Below are positions 1-7,734 of a stretch of 13,989 nucleotides of DNA, in pieces. Within the stretch, counting starts at the first letter, position 1. Every line of letters begins with the position of its first letter. Origin of the DNA: DATKMG01 sp035541995 (GTDB lineage Bacteria; Acidobacteriota; Terriglobia; Versatilivoradales; Versatilivoraceae); the NCBI GenBank assembly GCA_035541995.1, contig DATKMG010000169.1, forward strand, positions 1 through 13,989. The letters run 5' to 3'. Made by a program: the position numbers and the translations under genes. The notes under the pieces are model-generated. The model was not told the DNA's origin and searched no databases. It saw only the letters and a list, made by a program, of their open reading frames with translations.

Positions 1-921
1 CGGTCTGCTCCCCCGAGCCGGAAATTTGAAGCGGACAATGGAGGCCCTTGGGAAAGTCTGTGAACTCACTTCCGGCTCCCAGTGTGTGGAGGTGGCCTCG
101 ATGAGTTCCGGGGCACCCAGCTCAAGGGCCCAAAAAGCTGGATCCAGGATGTGGCATCCCATGTCGCCCATGGCTCCAGTTCCGAAATCGATCCAGGCTC
201 TCCATTTCAGCGGATGATAATCCGGATGGTAGGGCCGGTAGGGAGCGGGTCCCAGCCAGAGGTCCCAATCCAGGCTGTCGGGAACGGGGGGCGTGTCTTT
301 GGGTTTGGCTTGTACGGCAAAATTCGACCAGGGATCGCCTCCCACAGGACGGTCAGTCCAGGCATGGACTTCCCGGACCTCGCCAATGGCGCCGTCAGCC
401 AGCCACTCTTTCAGCAAGCGGATGTGTTCGAACGAGTGCCCCTGATTGCCCATCTGTGTCTGAACCTTGAAACGCCGTGCGGCTTCGGTGATTTTTCTGG
501 CTTCATACACGGTGTGAGTCAGTGGCTTCTGGCAATAGACGTGTTTGCCTGCCTCCATGGCTGCCATCGTGATCACGGCGTGAGTGTGGTCAGGGGTAGC
601 GATGATCACTGCATCAATATCCTTCTGCTTTTCCAGCATGAGGCGGTAGTCCTTGTAAACTCCGGCTTTCGGATAACGCTTGAAGGTTTTGGCGCCGTAT
701 TCGCTGTCAACGTCACATAGCGCCACAATGTTCTCGCTCTCGCAGGCCTCCAGATTGGTGGATCCCATTCCTCCAACACCTATGCCGGCCAGATTCAACT
801 TGTTACTTGGTGCTTGGGCTCCAAAAAGCGGGCCAGGGAAGTAGTGAAATGAAAGGGCTCCCATTGTGGAAGCGGAAACAAACTGACGTCGTGACAAAGT
901 AAGATTCCCACATCCCTCCAT
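1..921 (-). CDS. Tat-exported Gfo/Idh/MocA family oxidoreductase (3' end cut by window edge)
   Basis: 307 codons are visible and open to the window edge, so the C-terminus is missing. The protein starts with a twin-arginine leader (LSRRQFVSAST, R11-R12) followed by a hydrophobic stretch, indicating folded export with bound cofactor. A Rossmann nucleotide-binding motif follows (GIGVGGMG, about residues 46-53). The family's cofactor/active-site lysine lies in CQKPLT (K132), with Q in place of the usual E of EKP, a variant I recall in exported members. A dehydrogenase-type segment GDMGCHILD (residues 252-260) carries D253, H257 and D260 as candidate catalytic residues. The family performs NAD(P)-dependent oxidation or reduction of sugars and cyclitols; the substrate cannot be read here. 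The start is fixed by AAGGAG seven bases before the ATG. It lies 102 bp downstream of the rhamnosidase on the same strand and may share its transcript. Confidence 0.93.
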   Translation of the reverse strand, partial: MEGCGNLTLSRRQFVSASTMGALSFHYFPGPLFGAQAPSNKLNLAGIGVGGMGSTNLEACESENIVALCDVDSEYGAKTFKRYPKAGVYKDYRLMLEKQKDIDAVIIATPDHTHAVITMAAMEAGKHVYCQKPLTHTVYEARKITEAARRFKVQTQMGNQGHSFEHIRLLKEWLADGAIGEVREVHAWTDRPVGGDPWSNFAVQAKPKDTPPVPDSLDWDLWLGPAPYRPYHPDYHPLKWRAWIDFGTGAMGDMGCHILDPAFWALELGAPELIEATSTHWEPEVSSQTFPRASIVRFKFPARGSRP

Positions 922-1034
922 ATAAACTCTCCTTGTCAGAATCAGAGGATCCCACGGGCCCGAAATTCATCGATCAGGACGTGGCCGACATTATCGCGGC
1001 TGTCCGCAAGATTTATCTGGCCATCATCGTTTGA
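903..1034 (+). pseudogene. possible relic of an aminotransferase-like C-terminus (unproven)
   Basis: This plus-strand frame opens after a stop at 900-902 and ends at TGA 1032-1034. The last 25 or so codons look coding: many begin with G, and the product contains DVADIIAAVRKIY, an amphipathic helix like the C-termini of DegT/DnrJ/EryC1 sugar aminotransferases. No other part of such a gene is visible, and the first codons overlap the start of the minus-strand oxidoreductase. It also runs over the last codons of the rhamnosidase. It may be a leftover gene tail or chance. The opposite strand is also open over the same bases, which weakens the case. Confidence 0.2.
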
Positions 1035-3831
1035 TCGGATTAGGCATTGGAGATTCAAAGACATACTTCCCAGACTTCACCAGATAGACCGCCTTGCCGT
1101 TCTCCTCGCTGAGCAAACGTACGCCCAGAGAATCTTCGGCGCGGCGTCCACTTTCGGTAATCGCGCCGGGCGAACCCGAGGGAATTTGCACAGTCGCGGT
1201 CGTCCCGACAGGAACGGCAATGTTCAGGACGAGCCCGCCCTTTTCGATTCGCCAATTGCTGACAATCTTTCCATAGGGAGATTGAAAGCTGGTGCGCGCA
1301 AAGGTCAAATCTCCGCCGATTCCCGGTTGGATGAAGAAATGCCGGAATCCGGGCGATTTTTCGTCGGGGCGAATTCCACCGATGCCTTGGATGAACCAGG
1401 ACCCGATCGAGATGAAAGTGTCGTGAATATGGGAATCGCTCCCATCCCATGCCTCCCAACTGGTCGTCGCCCCGTTTTCGAGCATGTACCCCCAACTGGG
1501 GAAGTCCGTCTTGTTGGCCATCTCATAAATTAAATCGTTGCGGCCAGATTCCATTAGGTACTTCAAGAGAAAGTAGGTGCCATGCATGCCGGAATTGAAG
1601 TGTCCGGCGTCATGAACCAGAATCGTCTGCTCCAGGTTTTTCGCCACTTTCGCGCGCAGCTCAGGAGGAACCACATTCACGAGGAGCGGAAAGGCAAGCT
1701 GCGCTTGTTCGCCATCGACATAAATGTCTTTGTCGGCAACGAAGAATTTTTCATGGAGTACGCGACCCAGCGTTGCCGCAGTGGCATCGTACTTCAATGC
1801 ATCGTCATCTTTTCCCAAGATACGGGCAATCTTGGCGGCAAGCTGGACCGTGTAGAGACGATGCAGATTGATGATAAACCGCGTGCCTCCCTCATCCTTG
1901 ACCATAAAAAGGGCTTGTTGACCCTGATCTTTCCCTCCCTTGGGCCTCGGTTGAACCCAATCCCCCAAAAAGTTCCACTCCGGGAAAGTCATGGCGTAGC
2001 TCTTGTGGGTTACAAGAAGGTGATCCACTGTTTCCGAGTCCAGATAGCCCAGCCATTTCTGGATCATCGGGTAGTTTGTCTCCAAAACTCGCTGATCCCC
2101 GTATTGCAGGTAGAGCTGCCAGGGAAGTGTGACAACGAAGCCGCCCCACATTGGCCCCCCACCTCCCTTATCCTGAAAGTGCGGCGCCGTGTATGGCAAG
2201 TCTCCCGTAGCCGCTTGTGCGTCCCGCCAGTTGGCGAGCCATTTGTTGTAGAGTCCGCCAGAACTGAAATTGAACATGCCGGTCTCCAGCGAAGTTCCCG
2301 CATCGCCGCCATAGCCAAGCCGCTCGCGAGTGGGACAATCGACCACATATCCACCCAGCGTCAAGGCCCGATAGGTGCGAGTCACCAGTTCGTAAATTCG
2401 GTTTAAAAGGCGGTTCGAAGATGCAAACTCGCCGGCCTGGTCAAAAGCGGTGTCAATCAAATACCCGGCCACATTCTTTAATGGTGGAGCGTGGTCCAAC
2501 CCCGTCACCAGAACATACCGGAAACCGTGATAGTTGAAGCGGGAGCGAAAGATCTGCCCCACGCCACCGCGAGCCACCACTTCGTCCCTCTGATTGTAAG
2601 TTTGGAGTTCGTTGGGAGAGCGCAGCGTGTCGGCATACTCCAGCTTGATCCCAGTCCCTGCCGTGAGGCCACCGGGCATGCGAAACTCCAGCCAGCCGGT
2701 GAAGTTCCGGCCCATGTCGATCAGGTAACCGCCCGTGATGAACTTTCGCACACTGACGGGCTTGATGGTTTCCAGGATCCGGTTGGGTTCAACCATTTGC
2801 GCTGCAGTCAACGCGGGTGAAGGATTGAAGAAGGCTGCAGACTCCCAATCCGAATCATCCAGTTTAACGACGTTCCAGCCGGCAAGCTCTTTCCTCGAAT
2901 CGTAGCGCTCTCCGCCATAGTCTCCAAACGGTATTCCGCTCCCAATTGGAGTGATCGGGCTTTCGCGAACTTTCCAACTCTCATCGGTCACAATTTGGGC
3001 TGCCTTTCCGTCCGGCATCGATATATCGATCTGGGCCCTGACTAATGGACCATCATGGATCACACCCGGATTCCCGCGAACGTACCAACCCCGCCCCAGC
3101 CATATGGCAATGCAGTTCTTCCCCGCTGCCAGGTAGTTGGCAACATCATAGGTCATGTAATAGTTGCGTTTAGAATAGTCACTGACTGCGGGACTTAATA
3201 CATCGTGTTCCACTTTCTTTCCGTTGATGTACAACTCGAAATAGCCCAGAGCGTTGACATAGGCCATAGCGCTGGTGGGCCGCTCATTCAGCGTAACTGT
3301 TTTGCGCAGCCAAGGGCTGGGGAGCAGCTCGCTGCCAGCAACGTCAGCGGATTGACGATTTCCGCGTTTTCCTTCTCCAATCCAGCGGCCATGCCAGTCA
3401 GAAGCGAGAAGCAGTCCCATCGACCATGTGGCTGTAGTGCTCCATTGGCCTGGACGACCTTGTTGGTCCCAGATCCGGACCTTCCAAAAATACTTTGCGC
3501 CAGTGCTGAGTGGTGGGCCGCCGTAAACCACAAAGGTAGATCGATCCGAGTTCACTTTTCCCGAATCCCATACGTCGCCATTGTTCTTCTGAAGCTGCTC
3601 CAGGCTGGAAGCGACGAGGATGCGATAGGCGCTCTGAGATTCGTCCCGGGCCTCTGGCCGGGCGGAGACCACGATCCAGCTTAACCGCGGCATGACGACA
3701 TCTATGCCGAGTGGATCAGTGAGGTATTCGCAGCGCATCCGCTCAGCGGACAAGTCACCGTTCTCGATGTCGCCTATTTCAAAGTCGGCTACCAAAATCA
3801 ATGCCAACAGTAGGACAAATATTAACTTCAC
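1024..3831 (-). CDS. GH78 alpha-L-rhamnosidase, exported
   Basis: 935 residues, typical for multi-domain bacterial GH78 enzymes, which hydrolyse terminal alpha-L-rhamnose from glycosides and polysaccharides by inversion. A short hydrophobic leader (MKLIFVLLLALILV) is followed by an Ig/fibronectin-like region (about 30-140), a carbohydrate-binding beta-sandwich (about 150-320), a second beta-domain (about 340-440), the (alpha/alpha)6 catalytic barrel (about 450-800) and a C-terminal beta-sandwich. The barrel holds the family acid motif RERLGYGGDAGTSLETG (D510, E516) and the base motif GATTSWEAWDG (E793). I chose GTG at 3829-3831: AAGGAG sits five bases before it, and the leader then begins MKLIF. 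An ATG eight codons upstream (to 3855) would place the ribosome binding site inside the gene. It follows the GH-A-like lipoprotein gene by 141 bp. Substrate and linkage preference cannot be read. Confidence 0.95.
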   Translation of the reverse strand: MKLIFVLLLALILVADFEIGDIENGDLSAERMRCEYLTDPLGIDVVMPRLSWIVVSARPEARDESQSAYRILVASSLEQLQKNNGDVWDSGKVNSDRSTFVVYGGPPLSTGAKYFWKVRIWDQQGRPGQWSTTATWSMGLLLASDWHGRWIGEGKRGNRQSADVAGSELLPSPWLRKTVTLNERPTSAMAYVNALGYFELYINGKKVEHDVLSPAVSDYSKRNYYMTYDVANYLAAGKNCIAIWLGRGWYVRGNPGVIHDGPLVRAQIDISMPDGKAAQIVTDESWKVRESPITPIGSGIPFGDYGGERYDSRKELAGWNVVKLDDSDWESAAFFNPSPALTAAQMVEPNRILETIKPVSVRKFITGGYLIDMGRNFTGWLEFRMPGGLTAGTGIKLEYADTLRSPNELQTYNQRDEVVARGGVGQIFRSRFNYHGFRYVLVTGLDHAPPLKNVAGYLIDTAFDQAGEFASSNRLLNRIYELVTRTYRALTLGGYVVDCPTRERLGYGGDAGTSLETGMFNFSSGGLYNKWLANWRDAQAATGDLPYTAPHFQDKGGGGPMWGGFVVTLPWQLYLQYGDQRVLETNYPMIQKWLGYLDSETVDHLLVTHKSYAMTFPEWNFLGDWVQPRPKGGKDQGQQALFMVKDEGGTRFIINLHRLYTVQLAAKIARILGKDDDALKYDATAATLGRVLHEKFFVADKDIYVDGEQAQLAFPLLVNVVPPELRAKVAKNLEQTILVHDAGHFNSGMHGTYFLLKYLMESGRNDLIYEMANKTDFPSWGYMLENGATTSWEAWDGSDSHIHDTFISIGSWFIQGIGGIRPDEKSPGFRHFFIQPGIGGDLTFARTSFQSPYGKIVSNWRIEKGGLVLNIAVPVGTTATVQIPSGSPGAITESGRRAEDSLGVRLLSEENGKAVYLVKSGKYVFESPMPNPIKR

Positions 3832-3838
3832 GCTGTCT

Positions 3839-3865
3839 CCTTCTATTGAAGGCAACTACGTTGCC
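3839..3865 (-). promoter_or_regulatory. two overlapping hairpins in the rhamnosidase leader, one over the ribosome binding site
   Basis: In the transcript, GGCAAC and GUUGCC (3865-3860 and 3856-3851) can form a 6-bp stem with a 3-base loop. Immediately after, CCUUC and GAAGG (3852-3848 and 3843-3839) can form a 5-bp stem with loop AAUA, burying most of the AAGGAG ribosome binding site. The two stems share the same CC, so they exclude each other. This arrangement could switch translation, but both stems are short and may be chance. Confidence 0.3.
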
Positions 3866-3972
3866 GAGTGTTGTGACAATTTGCCGGAATGACTCAAAAG
3901 ACTCGGCAGTACCGCTTGCCAGTCCTGCGACCTATGTCTTCTTAGCTAGCCTGGACGAAGACTTGAGCTGGA

Positions 3973-6129
3973 CTATTCGTCGCTGATCCTTCCGCGCAGC
4001 ACCGTGATCGAAGCCTTGGGGAGCCGGTACAGGGTCTTGGCCTTTCCATCCACCTTGGACTTGGCAGGAGGCCCGTCCGGATCCGCATAACCGTTCGCGC
4101 CGTTGGCGTGCCATTGGTACTCACTGGCGCCAAACGAGACTCGTTCTACCTGCCCGGCGAAGAACCGCTGTTTCCCTGTCTCCGAATCTCGGAAAGCGAT
4201 CTTCACCATGTGAGCTATCTCGTGATCCTTGTTCACCGTGAGCAGGGACCATTGACCGTCCGGGCGTTCAAGGGCGTAAGCCGTAACCAGCAGGTTCCCA
4301 GAAGAATCAAGGACATCGCTCGCCACCCGGAAAAGCCGGTGAGGCTCATCCACGGGTTGGACCCACTCGCGGGCGAGGAGCTGTGAAGCAAAGTACATAG
4401 CGTAATGACCCTTCACCTCGAAATCACGGTCCACCCGGAACAATCCGAATGAGCCCCAGGAGTCATTGCAGTCGCAGCGCAAAAGTGACGGCATATAGTT
4501 GAAGAAAAAACTGCCGCTCCCGCCGGCTGTGAAGAAAGCACCCATGTAATCTGCGTACCAAAGACCACTCATGATATCGACAAAGTTCTCACTCGTCTGC
4601 CAGGACAGGTTAACTTCTGTAACAAACTTGGGGAGGTCCGGCGGGAGGCCGTCTTCCTTCCATACTTCCATAATATGACCGATCAATTGCGGTTCCTGGT
4701 AGAGATCTTTCCAGGAAAACGCGCAGGGCTCATAAGGGTAGTGCTCAAAGGAGAAAAATGCCAGATCATTAAGACGACCGTGATCCTTGAGGTAATCGAG
4801 GAAACGACCCAGCCAGGAGACCCTGCCTTCCGCATCCGGCCAAGCCTGTACGTCCTCATTGACCCCTTCAAAGGCTGGTCCCCCCAGCTTCAGCTGCGGA
4901 TCGACTTTGTGAATTGCCGCGGCGAACTGGAGGTAAAGTGCGCCATAGTCTTCGGGAAGCATGAACTGGCCATCCGGCTCTTCACCCAGCTCGACGCAGG
5001 AGATGGGGTACTGCCGTTTCTCCAGGTAGGCGATCTCAGCGGCGGCATCGTCTGGAGTGGAATACAGCATCGCCACTCCAAGCATGGCTGGAAGGCCCCG
5101 CGTGACACCGCAGGTGTAGAAGAAATCCAGACCCACATGATCGCCCTTGCTCTCATCCAGATCAGACGCCGAATGCCATGGGTCCACGGAAGAGCAGTAG
5201 GTCACAGACTGCTGACGGTTGGGGAGATGCTGAAGGAAGTCGGTGAATGTGCCATCAGTCGAGAGAGTCCCGACATACAGCTCAGAGATAGCATACCCCA
5301 CGCAATTGCGGGCGTCGGCTGTCCCGTGGGTGTCGCAGGTGTTGGAGGAGGCAGTCATCCAGATGCGCAGGTATCTGACCGGGATCATCCAGGAAGCGAG
5401 ACGCATAGTGACGGTGCCGCCACGACCATCCGCAACGGAGCCCTGTGGAAAAGTCTGCCAGACACCATTGACCTCAGACTCGAGAGGATCCCTCTTCCCC
5501 GTCCAAAACTGAATGCGGTATTTTTGCGCGTAAGGAGAGGTCCAAGCAATCCGGATGGCATTGATCTCCTTCATGCTACCCATGTCGATCACGATCCATT
5601 GAGGGTGAAGAGAATCCTCCTCACCGGTAAAGGCACGGGTCAGATAAGGATTGCTTTTCCAGTAAGTGCCGGAATTTCCGTCCGTGAGGCGCGAATAGCC
5701 GTTCCCATCACCTCTGCTGAAACCCCGGTGGGGCAAGGGGTAAGCGTAAGAGTGGCGAATCATCTCCCCTGGCGCCGCATTGCCTGTAAAATAGCCCTGC
5801 CCGGCGGGATCGCTCCAGCTGCCCTTGGGGTTCCAATGCCATGCTTCGACGTGCAGTTCCGTGTTTTGCCGATAGCTGACAGATTGCCAGCCGGCCGACA
5901 AGATTTGCTTGAGGAGAGGCTCACTGAGCAGCTTCTCACTGTTACCCGACCGTATTCGGTCAATACCGGCGCCAAACGCGCGCACGGGACTGAATGTATT
6001 GGCGACGTGCGACGACGTAGCGTCGACGACGAGGTTCTGTGTCTTCACGCCGCAAGAAACCAGAAAAAATAGAACTGTGGAAAAGCATCCCAGACCGGCT
6101 GTCAAAATAAGCCAAGTCCTCGTTCTCAT
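3973..6129 (-). CDS. lipoprotein with discoidin domain and clan GH-A-like glycosidase barrel
   Basis: 718 residues. The N-terminus is a lipoprotein signal ending in lipobox LVSC (C26), so membrane anchoring is likely. An F5/8-type-C (discoidin, CBM32-like) domain follows at about 135-280: GYSRLTDGNSGTYWKSN, then WIVIDMG and VRYLRIWM. Residues about 290-590 look like a TIM barrel with the clan GH-A pair: a strand-4 acid/base motif CVELGEEPDG (E384 directly before P, like the clan's NEP) and a strand-7 nucleophile motif FVTEVNLSW (E505). This implies a retaining glycosidase, but I cannot place it in GH5, 30, 39, 51 or 79 with certainty. The last 110 residues look like a beta-sandwich. AAGGAGG lies four bases before ATG. 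It sits between the aldo/keto reductase and the rhamnosidase, which fits stepwise glycan breakdown. Confidence 0.85.
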   Translation of the reverse strand: MRTRTWLILTAGLGCFSTVLFFLVSCGVKTQNLVVDATSSHVANTFSPVRAFGAGIDRIRSGNSEKLLSEPLLKQILSAGWQSVSYRQNTELHVEAWHWNPKGSWSDPAGQGYFTGNAAPGEMIRHSYAYPLPHRGFSRGDGNGYSRLTDGNSGTYWKSNPYLTRAFTGEEDSLHPQWIVIDMGSMKEINAIRIAWTSPYAQKYRIQFWTGKRDPLESEVNGVWQTFPQGSVADGRGGTVTMRLASWMIPVRYLRIWMTASSNTCDTHGTADARNCVGYAISELYVGTLSTDGTFTDFLQHLPNRQQSVTYCSSVDPWHSASDLDESKGDHVGLDFFYTCGVTRGLPAMLGVAMLYSTPDDAAAEIAYLEKRQYPISCVELGEEPDGQFMLPEDYGALYLQFAAAIHKVDPQLKLGGPAFEGVNEDVQAWPDAEGRVSWLGRFLDYLKDHGRLNDLAFFSFEHYPYEPCAFSWKDLYQEPQLIGHIMEVWKEDGLPPDLPKFVTEVNLSWQTSENFVDIMSGLWYADYMGAFFTAGGSGSFFFNYMPSLLRCDCNDSWGSFGLFRVDRDFEVKGHYAMYFASQLLAREWVQPVDEPHRLFRVASDVLDSSGNLLVTAYALERPDGQWSLLTVNKDHEIAHMVKIAFRDSETGKQRFFAGQVERVSFGASEYQWHANGANGYADPDGPPAKSKVDGKAKTLYRLPKASITVLRGRISDE

Positions 6130-6418
6130 GCGCCCTCCTTCTTGAACTTCTTCATGATTACCGAGGGGTCGCTTCAGTTACGGTACACGGACAGAGGCGA
6201 CGACCATGGACACACCGACGCCTCGAGTATCATTGCAACCCAGTAGTCAGCCCTTAAACGAAGAATTAAGTTACTTTGAGGAAACCGTGGATAATCTGCT
6301 CACCGGAAGAAACTAAACTATCGCCGGAAAGAATGTCGCCCCGCCCAGTTTGACTTGCACCTACGACGTCTTTCAAAGGAAACAACAGTTCCAGATCTGA
6401 AATCCCGTCAATTCTGTC
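6130..6418. other. intergenic region before the GH-A-like lipoprotein gene
   Basis: About 290 bp between the aldo/keto reductase and the lipoprotein gene. Apart from the AAGGAGG ribosome binding site at its left end, I see no convincing -35/-10 pair, coding fragment or strong repeat. The length leaves room for a separate promoter for the lipoprotein and rhamnosidase genes. Two CCGGAA-containing copies lie about 20 bp apart near 6304 and 6324, too short to interpret. Confidence 0.4.
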
Positions 6419-6441
6419 AGAAGGCCTTCAGCTGGCCTTCT
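6419..6441 (-). terminator. hairpin overlapping the aldo/keto reductase stop codon
   Basis: Perfect 8-bp arms AGAAGGCC and GGCCTTCT (6419-6426 and 6434-6441) flank a 7-base loop that contains the gene's TGA (6428-6430). The position suits 3'-end formation or transcript protection. No T-run follows on the minus strand (TGACAGAATTG), so it is not a standard intrinsic terminator and may let transcription pass into the lipoprotein gene. Confidence 0.35.
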
Positions 6442-7396
6442 CCACGTGGGGATAGCGGAAAATAGGCTCAGTCTTCATGGCCTTTTGTTTGATTGCCTCG
6501 GACTCTTCCAAGCTCAGTGGCTTGAACTTTGCCGCCAAGCTCATGGCCATCTTGAAAAGATTCTCATCACCGGGTGGGATTGCAGCGGTCACCGGGTGCG
6601 AAAGCGTAAAACGTAACCCCAAGGCAGCTTCCTCAGGAGTTGAGAGAGGCTCATACCAACACTTGGCAGGGGTTTTTGTGGCCCCCTGCGGCCAAGGACA
6701 CTTGGCCATGGCTTTCAAAGCCAGGATCCCCATCTTCTTTTCTTGTGCCTTGGCAAGAACTTGTGGACCGAAGTTGCCGGCATTCCAAGTAGCAAAGTTA
6801 ATGGGGAAAAGAATAGTGTCGAAGTTGAAGCTCTCCATCAAGGCCAGGGCCGCTTCCACAGAATGTGCCGAGAAGCCAATGAACCGGATTTTTCCGGCCT
6901 GGCGGGCTTCCTTGAAGGCCTCCAGAGCCCCGTCCGGAGCCAGAATCTTTTTCACATCCTCCGGAGTCGTGACGGCATGAAGCTGATAAAGGTCGAAATG
7001 GTCCGTGCGCATTTTGGCTAGAGAACGGCCGAGTTCAGTACTAGCTCCAGATTTGCTTCGCTCCGTGGTTTTGCAGGCCAGAAATACATTCTTCCTATAC
7101 GGTTCTAAGGCGGGACCCAGCATGTCCTCGGCATTGCCATAAGTAGGTGCGACATCGAAGTAATTAATCCCTCGATCGATTGCTTCCCGAACTCGTTCTG
7201 TTGCCTGCTCGGTGGTTGCATTCATCACTACAATCCCGCCAAATCCAAGCATCGACAACTTCTCCCCCGTCCTGCCCAGGGCCCGCCGTTCCAGCCCGGA
7301 GGGCGGCTTTTCCCGTTCGATGGCAGAAAGTACTCCAGGAAAACAGCTCAGAGTCGCTGCAGCAGAAGTGCGTTTAAGGAAATTCCTTCGATTCAT
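6428..7396 (-). CDS. Tat-exported aldo/keto reductase
   Basis: 322 residues. The leader NRRNFLKRTSAAATLSCFPG is a clear twin-arginine signal (R3-R4), so the enzyme should be exported folded. After LGRTGEKLSMLGFGG the aldo/keto reductase barrel carries the full catalytic tetrad: D81 and Y86 in NYFDVAPTYG, K109 in ACKT and H140 in LYQLHAV. Later segments KIRFIGFSAHS and LSHPVTAAIPP fit the barrel and the cofactor region. The family reduces aldehydes and ketones, or oxidises the alcohols, with NADP(H) or NAD(H); the substrate is unknown. How an exported member is supplied with cofactor is open; tightly bound cofactor is one explanation. AGGAGG lies before the ATG. A Tat-exported Gfo/Idh/MocA enzyme in the same block suggests both act on sugars outside the cytoplasm. 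Confidence 0.94.
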   Translation of the reverse strand: MNRRNFLKRTSAAATLSCFPGVLSAIEREKPPSGLERRALGRTGEKLSMLGFGGIVVMNATTEQATERVREAIDRGINYFDVAPTYGNAEDMLGPALEPYRKNVFLACKTTERSKSGASTELGRSLAKMRTDHFDLYQLHAVTTPEDVKKILAPDGALEAFKEARQAGKIRFIGFSAHSVEAALALMESFNFDTILFPINFATWNAGNFGPQVLAKAQEKKMGILALKAMAKCPWPQGATKTPAKCWYEPLSTPEEAALGLRFTLSHPVTAAIPPGDENLFKMAMSLAAKFKPLSLEESEAIKQKAMKTEPIFRYPHVEKAS

Positions 7397-7462
7397 ATCT
7401 CCCTCCTGTTGGTCTGCTTTTGCCCTCGGAAATCTCCATGGGCCAAAGCCACTCTCTCGATT

Positions 7463-7492
7463 CCTAAGTTCTCACAAGGTATCCCTTGTCAA
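7463..7492 (-). promoter_or_regulatory. candidate promoter with overlapping operator palindrome before the aldo/keto reductase
   Basis: On the minus strand a perfect TTGACA (7492-7487) is followed 17 bases later by a poor -10 (ACTTAG, 7469-7464). A perfect palindrome, ACAAGG-TATC-CCTTGT (7474-7489), overlaps the -35 and spacer, where a repressor would bind. CCTAAGTT at the -10 edge (7463-7470) recurs at 7582-7589. The weak -10 keeps confidence low. Confidence 0.3.
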
Positions 7493-7553
7493 GCAGGGCC
7501 CGTCGTGCGAAATGAATGTCGCATGTCCCGATCCATCTATGCAAAACCCGGGA

Positions 7554-7581
7554 TCTATCCTAGCCTGAGCACTAGGATAGA
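7554..7581. repeat. perfect 10-bp inverted repeat with 8-base loop
   Basis: TCTATCCTAG (7554-7563) and CTAGGATAGA (7572-7581) are exact reverse complements around CCTGAGCA. It is the strongest dyad in the window. Neither strand has a T-run directly after it; on the minus strand a TTTT comes about 9 bases later. It could end the MttB-like transcript or serve as a protein binding site. CCTAAGTT starts one base after it and also occurs at 7463. Confidence 0.6.
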
Positions 7582-7647
7582 CCTAAGTTAACACCGGCAA
7601 GGCCAAAACGCCAGCAGGAGGTTGGGCTCCTTGAGAAGGGAGGCGTG

Positions 7648-7734
7648 TCATGTCAACTCAACGAAGGCCTGTCCCTCTACCTTAGCTTGATCTTGAGTCT
7701 CCTTCAGGACTTTGACTGTCCTTGGGCGGAGCAT
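7648..7734 (-). CDS. possible 28-residue ORF directly after the MttB-like gene
   Basis: ATG at 7734-7732 lies two bases after the TGA of the MttB-like gene (TGATCATG). The frame runs 28 codons to TGA at 7648 and includes TVKVLKETQDQAKVEGQAF, a charged, helix-like composition. It could be translated by reinitiation from the upstream gene. It could also be chance or the worn end of another gene. I recognise no family and there is no separate ribosome binding site other than MttB-like coding sequence. Confidence 0.2.
   Translation of the reverse strand: MLRPRTVKVLKETQDQAKVEGQAFVELT

Noticed and set aside
82..720. Plus-strand open frame (212 codons) near the left edge
   Set aside because: It is antisense to the Gfo/Idh/MocA gene, whose Tat leader, Rossmann motif and QKP motif are clear.
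934..1026. Minus-strand open frame after the rhamnosidase stop
   Set aside because: It is in a different frame from the rhamnosidase, has no start or ribosome binding site, and ends at a TGA before the oxidoreductase. It competes with the plus-strand relic and neither is proven.
1582..2406. Plus-strand open frame (274 codons) inside the rhamnosidase
   Set aside because: It is opposite the GH78 catalytic domain, with no recognisable domain.
4675..6072. Long plus-strand open frame (465 codons) opposite the GH-A-like lipoprotein gene
   Set aside because: It is wholly antisense to a gene with a lipoprotein signal, a discoidin domain and catalytic motifs. Its own product shows no domain or signal, and no good ribosome binding site precedes it.
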